Part shown: one piece after another, positions 9,859-18,516 of the stretch
Layout: each line of letters begins with the position of its first letter
Numbering within the stretch: the first letter of the stretch is position 1
NCBI RefSeq assembly: GCF_000368685.1
Contig: NZ_KB849628.1
Coordinates: 1,229,523-1,293,522 of the forward strand
Length of the DNA stretch: 64,000 nt
Direction: 5' to 3'
Origin: Acinetobacter baylyi DSM 14961 = CIP 107474
Lineage (GTDB): Bacteria; Pseudomonadota; Gammaproteobacteria; Pseudomonadales; Moraxellaceae
The notes under the pieces: generated by a model
What the model saw: only the letters and a program-made list of their open reading frames with translations
What the model was told of the DNA's origin: nothing
Databases searched by the model: none
Made by a program: the position numbers and the translations under genes

Positions 9859-10539
9859 TTATGATGTCTGACCCAGTCGGTAGCCTAATCCACGAATAGT
9901 ACGAATAAAATTTTTGCCTAGCTTCGAGCGCAAGTGATGAATATACACTTCAATGGTATTACTGGTCACTTCACTATCAAAATCGTACAGTTTATCTTCA
10001 AGATTGGCTTTAGAAAAAATCTTGTTGGGGTGCGTCATCAATGGAATCAGAATCGCCCATTCACGATTAGAAAGTTCAATTTCCTTACCTTGAAAAGTTG
10101 CAATATGTTTTTCAACATTCAAAATCACTTCACCATTGCTCAAGACCTGATCTTGTTGCAATGAAGATGCATCTTTGCTGTTGGTACGGCGTAACAATGC
10201 ATTAATACGTGCAAGTAATTCATCAAATTCATAAGGCTTGATTAAATAATCATCTGCGCCCTGATTTAGACCTTCAACACGATTTTCAAGTTGATCACGT
10301 GCTGAAATAATTAAAACTGGTACGCCAGTTTTCTGACGAATCTGCTTAAGTACCTGCATACCATCCATCATAGGCAGGCCAAGATCGAGTAATACCAAAT
10401 CAAAACTTTGTTTTGCAAGGTGTGCCAAGCCATCAAATCCATTATTGACCCATTCCACCTCAAATTGATGATATTTCAATAAGGTAATGGTAGATTCAGC
10501 GATCATGAAATCATCTTCAATAATCAATATTTTGGTCAT
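9859..10539 (-). CDS. pmrA: Response regulator PmrA
   Basis: An OmpR-type response regulator of 226 residues. The receiver domain (1-120) has the acidic pocket IIEDD and phospho-acceptor Asp52 (LLDLGLPMMDG), with Lys in YLIKPYEF. The winged-helix DNA-binding domain follows (~130-222: SNREWAILIPLMTHP ... IRTIRGLGYRLGQ). It is nearly identical in key stretches to A. baumannii PmrA. It is first gene of a pmrAB unit; the phosphoethanolamine transferase gene pmrC that normally precedes pmrA is missing here. A PmrA-box-like direct repeat lies about 205 bp upstream. Confidence 0.95.
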   Translation of the reverse strand: MTKILIIEDDFMIAESTITLLKYHQFEVEWVNNGFDGLAHLAKQSFDLVLLDLGLPMMDGMQVLKQIRQKTGVPVLIISARDQLENRVEGLNQGADDYLIKPYEFDELLARINALLRRTNSKDASSLQQDQVLSNGEVILNVEKHIATFQGKEIELSNREWAILIPLMTHPNKIFSKANLEDKLYDFDSEVTSNTIEVYIHHLRSKLGKNFIRTIRGLGYRLGQTS

Positions 10540-10725
10540 GAGTTAAGCTCGCACATCTGTGGAATAGCATAGATCTAATATATCAAGTGGATAAACAACA
10601 CATTGTTTTTTTTCATATCCACTGACTACTTTAGAGAAGTTATCATTTAGGCTCAATAGAAATCTTTTATTTGCCAAATGAATAGATTGATTAAATGTCG
10701 TTTGTCACAACACTAACACTGCTTT

Positions 10726-10758
10726 ACTGTAAAAATCCAAACTTAAAACACACTTAAA
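10726..10758 (-). promoter_or_regulatory. Candidate PmrA box and -10 element upstream of pmrA
   Basis: On the minus strand the direct repeat TTTAAG-TGTGT-TTTAAG (10758-10742) matches the PmrA box YTTAAK-N5-YTTAAK exactly. Ten bases further on is TACAGT (10731-10726), which could serve as a -10. It implies a 5' untranslated leader of about 180 bases for pmrA. Read on the plus strand the repeat is CTTAAA-ACACA-CTTAAA, so a rightward target is also possible. The rest of the 413-bp gap 10540-10952 is AT-rich and without a recognisable gene. Confidence 0.5.
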
Positions 10759-10952
10759 TAAAAAATTTATGAATTTTATTGATTTGATAAATTCGTGGCA
10801 TATCGAAGTTTAAAATAAGTTCAAATTGAAAGATTTTATCAAAATACTCTATTGGCCTTTAATTGATGCTCACGTGAGGTTTTAAAATGACTAGACCTGA
10901 TATGATTTTTCAAGATTCGCTAAATGACGCTTTAATTGGTCTACAAATAAAA

Positions 10953-12200
10953 TTATGTCGATTGTTTTTCTAACTGACCTGTCCATTTTAAAATAGGGAT
11001 TAGGCACAGAATTCCAATCATCATCACCATACTTAAATACGTGGTATATCCTAACTGATCTGCTATCACGCCACTCACGGTATAAAGCCCACCCCCAACT
11101 GTCGCCATGATAGCCACTTGAAAAGTAAAGTCAGTTCCCGCCCGTTCAGCACGACTGTATTGCATCACTAAAGTCAACATGACCACTAACAGCATTGCAG
11201 CAAACAGATCTTCTAATGCATTGACGCTATATATCAATACAGGATGCAGCATTATCTTCGACTCAAAAGCCCAAGATAAGGCAACATATCCCGCCAAACT
11301 GATCAATTTCAGAATAGAAAAGACAATAAGCATGAAACTACGCGAATAATATTTCAGTAAAAATCCTGCACAGGCTGCGCCTAGCAATGCTGCAAATGCA
11401 CCTAAAATCGTGACATAGAGTCCAATCCGGGTAAAGTTTAACCCCATGTCCACCAGTAAAGGTTTAAGGACAGGTCCAGACATTCCATCTGCAATTTTAA
11501 AAGTGAACAATACCCATAGCCATGCGCGTAATTGCGATGACTGAGTAAAGTAATGAAAATATTGGCGTATAGAAATCTGGGAAAACGTGGTGTGTGATGC
11601 AATTACCCGATCATGCTGAGGCTGCTGTAATAAAACAGGTAAGGTATTGAGCAAGACCAATACAGCCAGTCCACCAAATGTCATTTGCCAGGTAAAGGCA
11701 TCCAGTGCCCAGAGCACGACCCCACCTCCAACAATAAAACCCAAACGTGAACCAACCACCTGAAAAGTATTGCCCCAGTGCTGCTGATCTGTTTTAAGCA
11801 AATTGACTGCCAAGGCATCTGTTGCAATATCTTGGGTCGCCCCTGCAAAATTAATCCAGAACATAAGTACAAAAAAAAGGAGTAAATAATCTGTCTGACT
11901 CAAAGCAGAAATGGGAAACAAAGACAGGATGAATAGCCCTAAAATACTGCAAAACTGAGTCAGTAAAATCCAGCTACGATAGTGCCCTAGACGCTTTACC
12001 CCATAGCGATCAACCCAAGGTGCCCACAAAATCTTGATTGACCAAGGCAGCATGAGTAAACCAAAGCCACCAATATGTGCCAGAGATACCCCTTGCGCTC
12101 TTAAAATCACAGGCAACGCATGCGTCATAAACCCAACAGGTAAACCCTGTGCCCAATACAGCGAGAATAAAAGCAAGTAAAGACGTGCTGGAGACATCAT
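10953..12200 (-). CDS. MFS transporter, AmpG / RhtX-FptX-like
   Basis: A twelve-helix major facilitator of 415 residues. The first helix (LYLLLFSLYWAQGLPVGF) followed by a WAPWVDRYG loop between helices 2 and 3 is characteristic of the AmpG/acetyl-CoA-transporter branch. That branch includes muropeptide permeases and RhtX/FptX siderophore importers. The ATQDIATDALAV segment is also typical. No TonB receptor or siderophore gene is adjacent, so the substrate (muropeptide, siderophore or other) is open. ATG start at 12200. It diverges from the acyltransferase gene at 12310. Confidence 0.8.
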   Translation of the reverse strand: MMSPARLYLLLFSLYWAQGLPVGFMTHALPVILRAQGVSLAHIGGFGLLMLPWSIKILWAPWVDRYGVKRLGHYRSWILLTQFCSILGLFILSLFPISALSQTDYLLLFFVLMFWINFAGATQDIATDALAVNLLKTDQQHWGNTFQVVGSRLGFIVGGGVVLWALDAFTWQMTFGGLAVLVLLNTLPVLLQQPQHDRVIASHTTFSQISIRQYFHYFTQSSQLRAWLWVLFTFKIADGMSGPVLKPLLVDMGLNFTRIGLYVTILGAFAALLGAACAGFLLKYYSRSFMLIVFSILKLISLAGYVALSWAFESKIMLHPVLIYSVNALEDLFAAMLLVVMLTLVMQYSRAERAGTDFTFQVAIMATVGGGLYTVSGVIADQLGYTTYLSMVMMIGILCLIPILKWTGQLEKQST

Positions 12201-12309
12201 GTGCTTTAAACCTTAGGTTGAGTTGGTGGCAAAATGATTGTTTTTTTAAAATACGACTAACATTTCTGCCAATGAAGCAACGATTTCAAAGGCTTAATAT
12301 GTCATCAGG

Positions 12310-12960
12310 ATGACCAATGTAACACACATGGATATGTCAAAAAAATTTCCTGATCTTCCCCATCAAATTCCACATCGGGGTAACCCGATAAGCCGAGCAT
12401 TGTTTAAAAAACTGTTTCTTATACAAGGCTGGCAAATTCAAGGCACACTTCCCAATCATGCAAAAGCAGTTGCCATCGTTGCACCACATACCTCGAATCT
12501 GGATGCATGGTATGGATTTCTAGCCATTTGGGGGCTAGGAATCAAAATTACCGTATTAGGTAAAGATAGTTTGTTTAAGCCTGTGCTCAAACCTATTCTT
12601 CATTGGCTGGGATTGATTCCAGTCCATCGTGATCAAGTCAATGGTTTAACCGAGCAGGTGGTGAACATCATTCGGCAGCAAGATCAGATCTGGATAGGTA
12701 TGGCCCCAGAGGGAACACGAAAACAGGCGTCTAAAATCAAAAGCGGTTTTTACCATATCGCAATGAAAGCTCAAATTCCGATTGTTATCTTCTCATTCGA
12801 TTTTCAGCACAAAACCATATATTGCTTGGGTGACTTCTTTCCAACAGGTGACTATGCACAAGATTTAAACGAGATGATACAACGATTTGAGGGCAAATTT
12901 TCTGCAAAACGACCCGAAAGACTGTCTTTACCTTTACAAAATCTTGTAAAAAATGACTAG
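12310..12960 (+). CDS. 1-acyl-glycerol-3-phosphate acyltransferase-like protein
   Basis: A 216-residue PlsC-superfamily acyltransferase. The catalytic HX4D motif is in APHTSNLDAWYG and the phosphate-binding motif in PEGTRK. Members esterify lysophospholipids or related acceptors at the inner membrane. The protein is compact, with one hydrophobic stretch around the HX4D region and no clear N-terminal membrane anchor. ATG 12310 has a Shine-Dalgarno-like AGG directly abutting it, so a start at 12328 or 12334 is possible. A patatin-like lipoprotein gene follows 65 bp downstream on the same strand. Confidence 0.8.
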   Translation: MTNVTHMDMSKKFPDLPHQIPHRGNPISRALFKKLFLIQGWQIQGTLPNHAKAVAIVAPHTSNLDAWYGFLAIWGLGIKITVLGKDSLFKPVLKPILHWLGLIPVHRDQVNGLTEQVVNIIRQQDQIWIGMAPEGTRKQASKIKSGFYHIAMKAQIPIVIFSFDFQHKTIYCLGDFFPTGDYAQDLNEMIQRFEGKFSAKRPERLSLPLQNLVKND

Positions 12961-13025
12961 AAAAAAAGCAGTGAATCTGGTCTGATGTGCGCTTCCTGAT
13001 CGTCACGAAACCCGTTTAATTATTA

Positions 13026-13943
13026 ATGAAAGTTGCACATTTCGCTCTGGTTACCAGCATGAGTCTTGCACTCTTTGGCTGTGACAAAATGACTAAAACT
13101 CCAACCCAAACGACATCTGTTAAAGCGCGTGAGCCTGTTATTGCACTGGCTTTAGGCGGTGGTGGAGCCAAAGGATTTGCACATATTGGTGTTATTAAAG
13201 TGCTCGAATCTCACGGGATTAAACCGAAAATTGTGACGGGCACCAGTGCAGGAAGCTTTGTCGGCAGTATTTATGCCAGTGGTAAAACACCTTATCAAAT
13301 GCAAAGCCTTGCCCTCAAATTGCAAGAATCGGATTTACGTGATTTGACCTTAAACCGTCAAGGTATTGTTCTTGGACAAAAATTGCAGAATTACGTGAAT
13401 ACCCAGGTCGGCAACAAGCCAATTGAACAATTTCCAATTCGATTTGCCGCAGTTGCAACACGATTGGACAATGGTCAGAAAGCAGACTTTATTAAAGGCA
13501 ATGCTGGGCAGGCTGTTCGTGCCTCTTGCAGCATTCCCAATGTATTTGTGCCAGCAACCATTGGTAAAGTACAGTATGTCGATGGTGGACTGGTCAGCCC
13601 GATTCCAGTGAAAACAGCCAAAGATATGGGTGCAGATATTGTGATTGCAGTGGATATCTCGGCACGTCCAGCTGGCGCACAGGCCACCAGTATGCTTGGT
13701 TTACTCGATCAGACCATTAACATTATGGGTCAGCAAAGTATTAATGACGAATTAAAGCAAGCCAATGTGGTGATTCAACCTAAAGTTGGACACTTGGGTG
13801 CACTCGATTTAAAAACCAGTAATGAAGCCATTTTGGAAGGTGAAAAAGCAGCCCAGCTTAAAGTTCGTGCCATTCTCGCTGCGATTGATCAATTTAAAAA
13901 ATCTCCTGCTGCTTTACAACCACCACCTCGTTCCAAGTTCTAA
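13026..13943 (+). CDS. Patatin-like phospholipase, predicted lipoprotein
   Basis: A 305-residue protein with a lipoprotein signal (SMSLALFGC, Cys ~19), so it is probably anchored in the envelope. The patatin Ser/Asp dyad is complete: oxyanion loop LGGGGAKGFAHIG, nucleophile elbow GTSAGS, and catalytic Asp in DGGLVSP. It resembles the RssA/YchK group of bacterial patatins, which hydrolyse acyl esters of phospholipids. The tail is Pro-rich (PAALQPPPRSKF). It probably shares a transcript with the upstream acyltransferase, suggesting phospholipid turnover. A weak hairpin terminator follows. Confidence 0.85.
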   Translation: MKVAHFALVTSMSLALFGCDKMTKTPTQTTSVKAREPVIALALGGGGAKGFAHIGVIKVLESHGIKPKIVTGTSAGSFVGSIYASGKTPYQMQSLALKLQESDLRDLTLNRQGIVLGQKLQNYVNTQVGNKPIEQFPIRFAAVATRLDNGQKADFIKGNAGQAVRASCSIPNVFVPATIGKVQYVDGGLVSPIPVKTAKDMGADIVIAVDISARPAGAQATSMLGLLDQTINIMGQQSINDELKQANVVIQPKVGHLGALDLKTSNEAILEGEKAAQLKVRAILAAIDQFKKSPAALQPPPRSKF

Positions 13944-13987
13944 TGTTGCTTTTTTATACTCATACCCAATAAGTTCTGGTACAGTGA

Positions 13988-14016
13988 AAGGGCGGTGATC
14001 TGTCATCGCTCTTTTA
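13988..14016 (+). terminator. Probable terminator after the patatin gene
   Basis: AGGGCGGTGA-TCTG-TCATCGCTCTTTT forms a stem with G-U pairs followed by four T. It is weaker than the others in this window. Confidence 0.45.
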
Positions 14017-14041
14017 TACATAACAAGATCAGAGCAAGCTT

Positions 14042-14512
14042 ATGGAATTTATTTTAGAACCGTGGCATTGGTTCGTTCTAGGTATATTACTCATGCTCTC
14101 CGAGTTGGTCATTACTGCTTTTGCTGCACTTTGGTTCGGCATTGCAGCCATTATGGTGAGCGTTTTACTTTGGCTTTTTCCAATGATGGGAATCACCACA
14201 CAGGTCATCATGTGGATTATCCTGTCCGTACTTTGTACGCTCTTATGGTTTAAATTTATCAAACCACTTTCTATCGACAAAACCAAAGCAGGATTATCTC
14301 GCGAAGCCACGATCGGACAGATTGGTATGGTGATTCGTGTCGGTCTATCACATGAGCAAATTGTTGTAAGGTTTGCATTGCCTGTACTGGGTGCAGATGA
14401 ATGGAACTGTCGCAGCCTTGCTCCTGTGGAAGTTGGTGATCGTGTCTGTGTCGTCGATATCATGGGCAATGATCTGGTTGTCCAGCCCCATATCCCAATA
14501 AACAATAAATGA
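14042..14512 (+). CDS. NfeD family membrane protein
   Basis: A 156-residue protein with three N-terminal membrane helices (~8-80) and a C-terminal OB-fold domain (~95-152: GQIGMVIRVG ... VEVGDRVCVVDIMGNDLVVQP). NfeD proteins partner with SPFH/stomatin proteins and are thought to act in membrane-domain organisation. The SPFH gene follows after 9 bp, which supports this. No protease domain is present, so it is the short, non-ClpP form (YbbK-type partner). Confidence 0.9.
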   Translation: MEFILEPWHWFVLGILLMLSELVITAFAALWFGIAAIMVSVLLWLFPMMGITTQVIMWIILSVLCTLLWFKFIKPLSIDKTKAGLSREATIGQIGMVIRVGLSHEQIVVRFALPVLGADEWNCRSLAPVEVGDRVCVVDIMGNDLVVQPHIPINNK

Positions 14513-14521
14513 GGACATTTT

Positions 14522-15379
14522 ATGTCAGTGGGTTTAATTATTGGCTTAGCCTTTCTTGTATTTGTTGGCGTCACTATTTTTAAAGGTGTACGCATTGTTC
14601 CTCAGGGTTATAAATGGATTGTACAGCGTTTAGGTAAATACCATTCCACCCTGAATCCAGGTTTAAATTTTGTGATTCCTTATATTGATGAAATTGCATA
14701 TAAAGTCACCACAAAGGACATTGTGCTGGATATTCCCTCGCAAGAAGTGATTACCCGTGACAATGCCGTGCTGGTGATGAATGCTGTTGCATATATTAAC
14801 TTAACCACGCCTGAGAAAGCCGTGTATGGGATTGAAAACTATACATGGGCCATTCAAAATCTGGTGCAGACATCGCTTCGCTCGATTGTTGGTGAAATGG
14901 ATCTGGATGATGCCTTGTCATCTCGTGATCACATCAAAGCCAAATTAAAAGCCGCGATTTCGGATGACATTTCAGATTGGGGCATTACCTTAAAAACAGT
15001 TGAAATTCAGGATATCCAACCATCGACCACCATGCAGGCCGCGATGGAAGCACAAGCTGCAGCCGAGCGTCAGCGCCGTGCGACCGTGACCCGTGCCGAT
15101 GGTGAAAAACAGGCGGCGATTTTGGAAGCCGATGGCCGCCTTGAAGCATCAAGACGTGATGCCGAAGCACAGGTCGTCCTTGCAGAAGCCTCTCAAAAGG
15201 CGATTGAAATGGTGACTTCTGCAGTAGGTGAACAGGAAATTCCGGTTGCGTATTTGCTGGGTGAGCAATACATCAAAGCCATGCAAGAAATGGCAAAATC
15301 CAACAATGCCAAAACCGTGGTGATTCCTGCCGATGTGCTGAGTACCATCCGAGGTGTGATGGGCCGTTCACAAAACTAA
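14522..15379 (+). CDS. qmcA: SPFH domain (stomatin/prohibitin-like) protein, QmcA type
   Basis: A 285-residue protein with one N-terminal membrane helix (~3-22) and then a band-7/SPFH domain (IVPQGYKWIVQRLGKYH ... DIQPSTTMQAAM). A long Ala/Glu-rich helical coiled coil follows (AQAAAERQRRATVTRADG). It likely forms large ring oligomers in the inner membrane. SPFH proteins of this type modulate FtsH-family proteolysis and membrane microdomains; the exact role here is inferred from family. It is translationally close to nfeD and ends at a strong terminator. Confidence 0.9.
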   Translation: MSVGLIIGLAFLVFVGVTIFKGVRIVPQGYKWIVQRLGKYHSTLNPGLNFVIPYIDEIAYKVTTKDIVLDIPSQEVITRDNAVLVMNAVAYINLTTPEKAVYGIENYTWAIQNLVQTSLRSIVGEMDLDDALSSRDHIKAKLKAAISDDISDWGITLKTVEIQDIQPSTTMQAAMEAQAAAERQRRATVTRADGEKQAAILEADGRLEASRRDAEAQVVLAEASQKAIEMVTSAVGEQEIPVAYLLGEQYIKAMQEMAKSNNAKTVVIPADVLSTIRGVMGRSQN

Positions 15380-15396
15380 AGCCAGACGCATTCAAT

Positions 15397-15436
15397 AAAA
15401 AAGCGGTTTCATCTTTTATGAAACCGCTTTTTTAAT
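15397..15436. terminator. Bidirectional terminator between SPFH gene and ispA
   Basis: AAAAAAGCGGTTTCAT...ATGAAACCGCTTTTTT: a 12-bp stem with A-run before and T-run after, between convergent genes. Confidence 0.92.
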
Positions 15437-15454
15437 ACAACAATTTTGGAAGAA

Positions 15455-16363
15455 TTAACTTTTTCGCGATAATAAAAACTGCACGATCTGCTGTAACTCG
15501 ATAGCAGCATCACCAAAATAATCCAGAGAAGCCAAAGCCTGATCATGCAAGTTTTTGGCATAATTCTGCGCAGCGTCCAGGCCCATCAATGCTGGATAAG
15601 TTGATTTTTGAACCTGCTGATCTTTACCAGCCGTTTTACCTAATGTTTCGGTACTCGAAATAATATCCAGAATATCATCCTGTACCTGAAATGCCAGACC
15701 AATCCGTTGCCCAAACTGACGTAAATGAGGAATAGCCTGATCCATCCCACTAAATAGGGTCACTGCACCCATCATGAGTGCGGCCTGTATGAGCGCACCT
15801 GTTTTATTACGATGAATGTTTTCCAGTTGCTCCTGATCAATTTCCTTTCCTTCTGCCTGCAAATCAAGAACTTGACCACAAACCATCTTAGAGCTTGCTG
15901 TTGCCAAAATCTGCATCTGTCTGAGTACAATCGAGGCATCGACGGAATTTTGCTGATCAAATAATCGACTGCCCAGCACCTCAAATGCCATCGACTGCAA
16001 AATATCACCTGCCAACAATGCAGTATCTTCGCCAAAAGCCACATGGCAGGTCGGTTGTCCGCGACGCAGCAAATCGTTGTCCATACAAGGCAAGTCATCA
16101 TGCGCAAGTGAATAGCAGTGGATCAATTCAACGGCAACTGCTGCACGACGAGCAGCAGCATAATTTGGATTTTTCTCCATTGATGCAACTGCATAACATA
16201 AGGCAGGTCGAACACGTTTTCCACCCAGCATCACGGTATGATAGACAGCCGATTTTAAAGGCTCTGGTAAATCAAAAGCATCTAGCGCTGTAGTTAAATC
16301 TTGCTGGATACGTTCCTGAGCTGCTTGCAAGACATTTGCATTTACATGTGAAATCGATGTCAC
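15455..16363 (-). CDS. ispA: Polyprenyl synthetase, (2E,6E)-farnesyl diphosphate synthase
   Basis: A 302-residue trans-isoprenyl diphosphate synthase that condenses isopentenyl diphosphate with DMAPP and GPP to FPP in the cytosol. It has the first aspartate-rich motif (HDDLPCMDNDLLRRG), the second (QVQDDILDI), the LGGKRVRPAL basic motif, and GKTAGKD near the C-terminus. Length and the two-residue insertion in the first motif fit bacterial FPP synthase (IspA), not octaprenyl synthase. No dxs or xseB is adjacent, so it is a stand-alone gene here. Confidence 0.92.
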   Translation of the reverse strand: MTSISHVNANVLQAAQERIQQDLTTALDAFDLPEPLKSAVYHTVMLGGKRVRPALCYAVASMEKNPNYAAARRAAVAVELIHCYSLAHDDLPCMDNDLLRRGQPTCHVAFGEDTALLAGDILQSMAFEVLGSRLFDQQNSVDASIVLRQMQILATASSKMVCGQVLDLQAEGKEIDQEQLENIHRNKTGALIQAALMMGAVTLFSGMDQAIPHLRQFGQRIGLAFQVQDDILDIISSTETLGKTAGKDQQVQKSTYPALMGLDAAQNYAKNLHDQALASLDYFGDAAIELQQIVQFLLSRKS

Positions 16364-16850
16364 AATGGCCTCGAAATAGATGGGATGTCGACATGGGGCT
16401 ATTGTCGATGAAATTCTAGTGTTGAGTCAAAGCTTGCTGCGTAAATATTGAAGAAGAATTGAAATCTTTGCCACAGTTTAAACTTTGAAATTAGATATAA
16501 CTTTTAAACTGATACTTAATTTAGCATGCCAAGTTTGATTCCACACTATCTTATCCTATCCCAATATGGCTTTTGATTCTTAGCCTGAGCTTTGATGCGA
16601 TAGATGCTCCGATTTAGTTTTAGTTTTACTTCAATTCCATTCAGACTTTGGATCTTTTAAATTGTGCTAAATATTATTTTCATCGCTAGGATGACCTATT
16701 ACTGGTAGATCGATACAAACTTAAATTTGGTTCGATACATTTTGAACCCTTAAGTTCAACTAAAGTCGACTGCTTTCTCTCATGCTCGACTAGGCTAAAT
16801 TCTATCTATCCATTAGAATACAACGCTTATTCATGGTCGAGTGAAGTCCT
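16364..16850. other. 487-bp intergenic region
   Basis: AT-rich spacer between the divergent ispA and permease genes. I see no gene. One palindrome-like stretch, TTGAAC-CCTTAA-GTTCAA (about 16741-16760), could be an operator for the permease. No clear sigma-70 pair was found. Confidence 0.4.
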
Positions 16851-18209
16851 TTGAACAACGATTCTTCAAAACTTCAGCGGGGCTTAAAAAATCGTCATAT
16901 CCAGTTGATTGCCATGGGTGGTGCAATTGGTACAGGATTATTTTTAGGATCTGCACAAGTTATTCAATCTGCTGGCCCATCTATCATTTTGGGCTACGCG
17001 ATTGGCGGCTTAATAGCTTTTTTAATTATGCGTCAGCTTGGGGAAATGATTGTACATGAACCCGTTGCAGGTTCATTTAGTCATTTTGCTTACAAATACT
17101 GGGGTAAATTTCCTGGTTTTTTGGCCGGTTGGAACTACTGGGTACTTTATATTTTGGTCGCAATGACCGAATTGACGGCTGTAGGTAAATATATTAACTA
17201 CTGGTGGCCCCAAATCCCTGCGTGGCAATCTGTTTTATTTTTCTTTGTGGTGATTACACTCGTCAACCTGACCAATGTGAAATTTTACGGAGAATCCGAG
17301 TTTTGGCTCGCCATTATTAAAGTTGTTGCCGTTATTTCCATGATCATTTTTGGTCTGTACTTATTATTTACAGCAGACTCGAGCTCGACTGCCTCATTTA
17401 GCAACTTATGGGCACATGGTGGTTTCTTTCCAAACGGTTTTGAAGGCCTGTTTTATATGCTGGCCTTTTTAATGTTTGCTTTTGGTGGTATCGAACTGAT
17501 CGGGATGGCTGCGGCTGAAGCTGAAAATCCAGCCAAAACCATTCCAAAAGCAATCAATCAGGTGGTATTCCGTATTTTGGTGTTTTATGTAGGCTCACTC
17601 ACCATCTTGTTATCTTTGGTGCCTTGGAATCAGTTGGATCTGGGTGGCTTGGATAAAAGCCCATTTGTGATGATTTTTAGCCAATTAGGCATTGGCTGGG
17701 CTGCACATCTGCTGAACTTTATTATTTTAACGGCTGCGCTATCGGTTTATAACAGCGGTATGTTTGCCAACAGTCGCATGCTGTTTGGTCTGGCACAGCA
17801 AGGCAATGCACCAAAAATCTTTACCAAAGTCAATAAACAAGGTGTTCCTATTCCTGCGGTATTATTTTCTGCGCTTTTGATCTTTGGCTGCGTACTTTTA
17901 AACTACTTTGTACCAGAAGATGCACTGGGTCATTTGATGTACGTGGTGGTAGGTGCCTTGGTACTCAACTGGGCCATGATCAGCTTGACACATTTGAAGT
18001 TTAAAGCTGCGGTGAAAAAGCTCAAACTCAATGTGACCTTTCCGGCACTTTGGGCACCAGTGAGTAACTATTTGGTGCTGATTTTTATTGCGCTGGTGCT
18101 GTTTATTATGTGGCAACAAGGCTTTAAAGAATCGGTAATTATGATTCCAGTGTGGATTGTTTTGATGTTTGGTCTGTTTCATTTGCTGACCAATAAAGAC
18201 CACACCTGA
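16851..18209 (+). CDS. Amino acid permease (APC superfamily, AAT family)
   Basis: A twelve-helix inner-membrane proton symporter of 452 residues. The N-terminal block GLKNRHIQLIAMGGAIGTG and the MAAAEAENPAKTIPKAIN loop are hallmarks of the amino-acid transporter family that holds ProY, CycA, AroP and LysP. The exact substrate is not decidable by eye. The gene must start at TTG 16851: an in-frame stop (TGA 16842-16844) lies just upstream and the next Met is 21 codons in, inside helix 1. A GAGTGAAG stretch just upstream is the likely ribosome site. TTG start and weak leader may limit expression. A strong terminator follows. Confidence 0.88.
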   Translation: MNNDSSKLQRGLKNRHIQLIAMGGAIGTGLFLGSAQVIQSAGPSIILGYAIGGLIAFLIMRQLGEMIVHEPVAGSFSHFAYKYWGKFPGFLAGWNYWVLYILVAMTELTAVGKYINYWWPQIPAWQSVLFFFVVITLVNLTNVKFYGESEFWLAIIKVVAVISMIIFGLYLLFTADSSSTASFSNLWAHGGFFPNGFEGLFYMLAFLMFAFGGIELIGMAAAEAENPAKTIPKAINQVVFRILVFYVGSLTILLSLVPWNQLDLGGLDKSPFVMIFSQLGIGWAAHLLNFIILTAALSVYNSGMFANSRMLFGLAQQGNAPKIFTKVNKQGVPIPAVLFSALLIFGCVLLNYFVPEDALGHLMYVVVGALVLNWAMISLTHLKFKAAVKKLKLNVTFPALWAPVSNYLVLIFIALVLFIMWQQGFKESVIMIPVWIVLMFGLFHLLTNKDHT

Positions 18210-18232
18210 CCTGTAAAAAAATAGATAAAATT

Positions 18233-18264
18233 AAAAAAGTTATTACTTCGGTAATAACTTTTTT
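18233..18264 (+). terminator. Rho-independent terminator after permease
   Basis: AAGTTATTAC-TTCG-GTAATAACTT stem with a TTCG tetraloop, flanked by A-run and T-run. Confidence 0.92.
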
Positions 18265-18284
18265 GTTTATACTCACATCTCGAT

Positions 18285-18357
18285 GCGCTCTTAGCTTAAC
18301 TGGATAGAGCAGTTGCCTCCTAAGCGACCGACGTGGGTTCGAGTCCCGCAGAGCGCA
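18285..18357 (+). tRNA. tRNA-Arg (anticodon CCT)
   Basis: The cloverleaf is clear. Acceptor arms are GCGCTCT/AGAGCGC, the D-arm contains TAGCTTAACTGGATAGAGC, the anticodon stem GTTGC/GCGAC holds the loop CTCCTAA, and the T-arm has GGGTTCGAGTCCC. The discriminator base is A at 18357. The 3' CCA is not encoded (TAT follows). It reads AGG codons. tRNA 3' ends are common integration sites, and a truncated gene begins directly after this one. Confidence 0.97.
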
Positions 18358-18360
18358 TAT

Positions 18361-18513
18361 TTACATGATTTAATTAGAAAAATCCTGAGCGCGAATCTCA
18401 TAGAAAACATGGCGCGCAATCAAATGGTCTATCGTAGTCTAGACAAAATGCAAGATCAGGACAAAGTACTGGCGCACGCAGAACACTTACTTACACATCT
18501 GGATCAGTTATAA
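18361..18513 (+). pseudogene. C-terminal stump of a cryptochrome/photolyase-related protein
   Basis: Directly after the tRNA there is an open frame without a good start. Its last ~35 codons (ARNQMVYRSLDKMQDQDKVL then AHAEHLLTHLDQL) read like the extreme C-terminus of deoxyribodipyrimidine photolyase-related proteins (about 500 residues), which end in (R)NxxMxxxYRTWDKM...AxxxLxxLD. The following genes, DUF2256 and TIGR03643, are the usual neighbours of such a gene, which supports the reading. An isolated ATG at 18409 could give a 34-residue peptide, but there is no good ribosome site. Family match is by eye. Confidence 0.5.
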
Positions 18514-18516
18514 GCC

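Noticed and set aside
14029..14595. 188-codon minus-strand frame over nfeD
   Set aside because: It is antisense to two well-supported genes, is rich in Ser/Thr/Ile without fold features, and has no ribosome site.
18313..18513. 66-codon frame starting inside tRNA-Arg
   Set aside because: The first third is tRNA sequence; only the tail beyond 18361 is kept, as a photolyase-related stump.
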